A stretch of DNA of 64,000 nt from an uncultured Eubacteriales bacterium (GTDB lineage Bacteria; Bacillota; Clostridia; Christensenellales; CAG-138). Numbering within the stretch: the first letter of the stretch is position 1; every line of letters begins with the position of its first letter. Location of the stretch: positions 62,001 through 126,000 of the forward strand of contig CADACQ010000003.1 of assembly GCA_902786465.1 (NCBI GenBank), given 5' to 3'. Of the stretch, positions 61,322 through 64,000 are shown piece after piece. Position numbers and translations under genes: made by a program. The notes under the pieces are model-generated. The model saw only the letters and a list, made by a program, of their open reading frames with translations, did not search any database and was not told the DNA's origin.

Positions 61322-61456
61322 CTTTTTTCTCTTCCGTGAAGAGAAAAAAGCAGCGTAAAAAAGAGAAGCTTAAGAAGAATAATGGGAAGTGCAGCGCAAG
61401 CCATACTTCCCATTTGTGTTTCTTTTGAGGTGCCTTTTCTTTACAAAGAAAAGGCA
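61322..61456. terminator. Bidirectional terminator and two further hairpins
   Basis: CTTTTTTCTCTTC and GAAGAGAAAAAAG (61322-61350) pair perfectly around CGT, ending the acyl-CoA ligase message. Two more perfect hairpins follow: AATGGGAAGT/ACTTCCCATT (61381-61414) and TGCCTTTTCTTT/AAAGAAAAGGCA (61431-61456). The last one likely serves the convergent minus-strand gene. Confidence 0.8.
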
Positions 61457-61469
61457 CGAAAGCTTTCGA

Positions 61470-62077
61470 TCAATTCCTCTCTGAAATGCTCCTCAGCGAC
61501 TCCCCGTTGAGCCAGCGAAGGAGCTGCTTGGGCGTGGCGGGCAGGGGGACGGTTTGGAACTCCGTGCGGCCCGGGACCATCTTGGTGTCGTCGTCGCTGG
61601 TGGCCCAGGTGACCCGACCCAGGACCGGCGCGTCCGAGGCGCGGATGTCCCCCTCCGGCAGCTCCGTGTGCTGTATGAGGATGGACGCCTCCCGATTGTC
61701 GGAGATCCAGCGGCCGAAGTTGGTGGTGGGCGCTTTCCAGAGCCAGCGGGTGCTGCCGTTTTTCTCGCCGCCCCGCTTTAGATACCCGTTGTACACGTCC
61801 TGGGTGCAGCGCATGAGCCAGATCACGTGGTAGCCCGCCCGCTGGAAGTGCTCGCACACGTCGAAAAAGCTGGCCTCCATCTGGCCTCCATCAGCAGCCC
61901 GTCCTGGAGCATCATGGCGAAGTGGTTCACCAGCACGTAGGCTTCGACGCTCACCCCGCCCACCTCCACCGGCACGTTCCGGCACTCGGGCGGCACCAGG
62001 CTCCGCCACTGGTCCTGCCAGTCAGCCGTGGAGGATTGGACGTAGGGCTCCTTCTTTCTTTTTAAAAAGTCAAACAT
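61470..62077 (-). pseudogene. Unrecognised cytoplasmic protein, broken by an 11-bp duplication
   Basis: The first frame (62077 to about 61890) encodes MFDFLKRKKEPYVQSS up to FAMMLQDGLLMEA. TGGCCTCCATC then occurs twice in tandem (61871-61881 and 61882-61892 on the plus strand), shifting the frame. Removing one copy joins MEASFFDVCEHFQRAGYHVIWL and continues to the stop at 61470, a protein of about 198 residues. It has no signal or membrane helix. Features include WLWKAPTTNFGRW and VPLPATPKQLLRWLNGE. I do not recognise the family; it lies 18 bp downstream of the YfcC carrier gene. Confidence 0.6.
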
Positions 62078-62095
62078 GCGCTTTTCCTCCCTTTG

Positions 62096-63490
62096 TCAAT
62101 AGCCCACAGCGAGGGCGAAGAGCAGCAGCCCCGCGGTGAGCAGCAGGTTCATAAGCTGGAACTTCCCGGAATACCGGGCCCACCGGCCATAGCTGGAGTC
62201 CACCAGGCCCAGGGAGATCAAGAGGCAGGGGTTGGTGGGATAGAACACGTTGCTGAACCCGTCTCCGAAGGCGAAGGCCAGGATACAGAGCTGGGCGCTG
62301 ACGCCGAAGAACCCGGCCAGGGGCACGATCAGCGGGATCAGCAGAAAGGCTTTGGCGGAGCCGGAGGGGATAAAGAAGTTCAGTACCAGGCAGATGAGAT
62401 AGATGAACAGCACCAGCGCCCCTCGAGGCATGCCGCCCGCCGCCGTCATGGCCATGCGGAGCAGGGAATCCAATATCTTCCCCTCCACCAGGGTGTAGCG
62501 GATGGAGGCCGCCATGAGGATCATGAGCACCGAGGGGGCGATGGCCACAAGCCCCGACAGGAAGGATTTCAGCAGCCCTTTCACGCCCATGCCCGCCGCC
62601 AGCACGGCCACGACGCCCGCCACCAGGAACATGATCGCCACGATGATCATGGTGAAGTCCCGAAGGGCCGGGATGAACCCGGAGGACAGCACCAGAACGA
62701 TGCCCGCCCCCAGAATCAGCGCGAACAGGAGCAGCCCCCGATCCATGCGCCTGTCGGGCACATGGTCCCCCGCTGCGGCGCCGGACCCCTTCTCCGGCAA
62801 CCGTTTCGCGTGGAAGCGGATGAAGCCAAGGAGCAGAGCATAGATGCAAACGAATGACAGGAGCCGCATCCAGATGCCGCTGAACATGGGGAGCCCCGCC
62901 AGCGTCTGAGCGACGCCGATGGTGAAGGGATTGGCCACCCCTGCGGCGAACCCGCACCCTGCGGCCAGGAGACTCATGGCCACGCCGGTGAGCACGTCCC
63001 ACCCAAGGCCCACGGCCAAGGCCGTGACGATGGGCACCAGGGGCACCACCTCCTCGAAGGAACCCACCAGGGAGCCCATGGCCATGAAGAACAGAACGAG
63101 CACCGCCATGAGCCGGTAGCGGACCGCGCCGAAGCGGTGGACCAGCTTCTGGAGCATGTAGCCCATGAGCCCGCACTCGTTGAGGGCGTTGAACACGCCG
63201 CCGATGACCAGCAGGAAAGCGATGACCGCGATCAGGGCCCCGGAGCCCTCGGCCCCCAGCACCAGGAAGGGGGACAGCAGCCATTTCCAGAAGGGCAGCC
63301 CGCCCTCCACGTCCCGGAACCCGGCCTGGGTGTCGATGATGGTGTGGTCCGCTTCGTCCACGGTCCGGGCGTACTCGCCTCCGGGGACCAGGAAGGTCAG
63401 GGCATAGGTCACCACCATGAGCAGAAAGATGATGACGATAGCCGTCAGAAAGCTTTTGGCGCTGATGTTCAGGCTGTTTTTCTTCTCCAT
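62096..63490 (-). CDS. YfcC-family carrier
   Basis: A 464-residue transporter with about 12 hydrophobic segments and YfcC/DcuC-superfamily motifs (ALTFLVPGGEYAR, GAVRYRLMAVLVLFFMAMGS, FIPSGSAKAFLL, PTNPCLLISLG). The ATG at 63490 follows GGGAAGGAAGCGATC; the open frame to 63622 lacks an RBS. These carriers move dicarboxylates, basic amino acids or peptides; the substrate is not readable. It is divergent from the LysR gene, which probably regulates it. Confidence 0.88.
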   Translation of the reverse strand: MEKKNSLNISAKSFLTAIVIIFLLMVVTYALTFLVPGGEYARTVDEADHTIIDTQAGFRDVEGGLPFWKWLLSPFLVLGAEGSGALIAVIAFLLVIGGVFNALNECGLMGYMLQKLVHRFGAVRYRLMAVLVLFFMAMGSLVGSFEEVVPLVPIVTALAVGLGWDVLTGVAMSLLAAGCGFAAGVANPFTIGVAQTLAGLPMFSGIWMRLLSFVCIYALLLGFIRFHAKRLPEKGSGAAAGDHVPDRRMDRGLLLFALILGAGIVLVLSSGFIPALRDFTMIIVAIMFLVAGVVAVLAAGMGVKGLLKSFLSGLVAIAPSVLMILMAASIRYTLVEGKILDSLLRMAMTAAGGMPRGALVLFIYLICLVLNFFIPSGSAKAFLLIPLIVPLAGFFGVSAQLCILAFAFGDGFSNVFYPTNPCLLISLGLVDSSYGRWARYSGKFQLMNLLLTAGLLLFALAVGY

Positions 63491-63558
63491 GATCGCTTCC
63501 TTCCCCCGTTTGCCCGCCGCCAAAGCGGCGTTCCGGGATCGATGGTCTCTACGGCTAT

Positions 63559-63588
63559 AGTATACCGGGCTTATCCCCTCCTTGGCAA
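63559..63588 (-). promoter_or_regulatory. Promoter of the YfcC gene
   Basis: On the minus strand TTGCCA (63583-63588) and TATACT (63559-63564) are 18 bp apart. Confidence 0.65.
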
Positions 63589-63682
63589 GAGAGGATTCCT
63601 TCATCGACCCCTGTCCTCGCAAAGTTTTTGCGGGAAAAGGGGATCGTCTCGAACCGATTTATCCAGGGGTGGCGGAAAACTA

Positions 63683-63711
63683 TTGTGTTTTCAACAGTTT
63701 TGTACTACTAT
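63683..63711 (+). promoter_or_regulatory. Promoter of the LysR gene
   Basis: TTGTGT (63683-63688) and TACTAT (63706-63711) are 17 bp apart, about 55 bp before the start. Confidence 0.55.
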
Positions 63712-63766
63712 AAGTATGACCTCGATTTCGGTTTTTCGACAAAGATTCTTTGTACAGGAGGCATCT

Positions 63767-64000
63767 ATGGAGCTGGTCAGCCTTTACTATTTCACCGAGC
63801 TCGCCAAGGATCTGCATATGACCCGGACGGCGGAGCGGCTGTATGTTTCCCAGCAGACGCTGAGCAACCATATCGCCCGGCTCGAGAGCTACTACGGCAC
63901 GCCGCTCCTCTATCGCAAGCCCGCCCTGGCGTTGACCCCTGCCGGGGAGTATGTCCTCTCCTCCGCCAAGACCATTTTGAACGAGGAAGCCAATCTGAAG
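63767..64000 (+). CDS. LysR-family regulator (5' part only)
   Basis: The first 78 codons are in the window; the frame is open at the right edge. The start follows ACAGGAGGCATCT. The N-terminal winged HTH is clear: LVSLYYFTELAKDLHMTRTA, then RLYVSQQTLSNHIARLES and LTPAGEYVLSSAK. Only the DNA-binding part is visible, so the sensed ligand cannot be guessed. It is divergent from the YfcC gene. Confidence 0.92.
   Translation, partial: MELVSLYYFTELAKDLHMTRTAERLYVSQQTLSNHIARLESYYGTPLLYRKPALALTPAGEYVLSSAKTILNEEANLK

Overview
This window reads as a chromosomal segment of an uncultured, gut-type Gram-positive anaerobe of the Clostridia (Firmicutes). The signs are strong AGGAGG-type ribosome binding sites, lipobox lipoproteins, LplB/LplC-type sugar ABC permeases, GPH sugar symporters beside glycoside hydrolases, AraC/LacI/HxlR regulators and an LD-transpeptidase. 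The taxonomy is inferred from gene content; no rRNA or intact tRNA gene is present. About 50 genes are packed in tight, often ATGA-overlapping operons. The first 9.6 kb looks lower in GC than the rest.

Layout. 1-8.6 kb (-) is a hemicellulose-type locus: GH43 (cut by the window edge), GH39, domain-swapped GH3, GH2 and a GPH symporter, with a divergent AraC regulator at 8.7 kb. 9.5-10.3 kb is a scar region with terminators, a tRNA-3'-end-like relic and a C-terminal gene remnant. 10.3-24.2 kb (-) is a fructan/sucrose locus: fructokinase, GH32, DUF624 protein, GH32-like lipoprotein, a secreted five-repeat binding protein with an Asp/Glu/Ala tail, an Ig/CBM-like lipoprotein, and an ABC importer (binding protein, two permeases, ATPase). 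A LacI regulator is divergent at 24.5 kb. 25.9-29.0 kb is a small ADP-ribosylation-type module: divergent HxlR regulator, DUF1848 protein, zinc macrodomain and class-M sirtuin. 29.0-29.4 kb is dense in repeats. 29.4-39.2 kb (-) is a second glycoside locus (GH1, GH43-CBM, GH78, sugar isomerase-like, GH2, GPH symporter) with a divergent AraC regulator. 40.8-46.8 kb (+) is a MacAB-like export operon with two adaptors. 46.9-51.1 kb (-) holds an RraA-like gene and a five-gene FAD/Fe-S amino- or imino-acid dehydrogenase operon behind a long, hairpin-rich leader. 51.6-64 kb mixes envelope genes (a degenerate amidase, LD-transpeptidase, acyltransferase), a SLOG/YpsA protein, a TSCPD protein, Crp/Fnr, DUF4173/XRE/DUF2975, an acyl-CoA synthetase, a YfcC carrier and the start of a LysR gene.

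Two patterns run across the window. First, eight reading-frame breaks occur in seven otherwise good genes; three are clean tandem duplications of 2, 8 and 11 bp, and the others look like small deletions. They may be real decay or assembly error. Second, several intergenic elements are strongly structured: four copies of a sequence matching a tRNA 3' end next to terminators at module borders, a 161-bp element with terminal inverted repeats, a multi-hairpin element at 53.3-53.5 kb, a five-hairpin leader at 51.2-51.4 kb, and two terminators sharing one core with compensatory stem changes.
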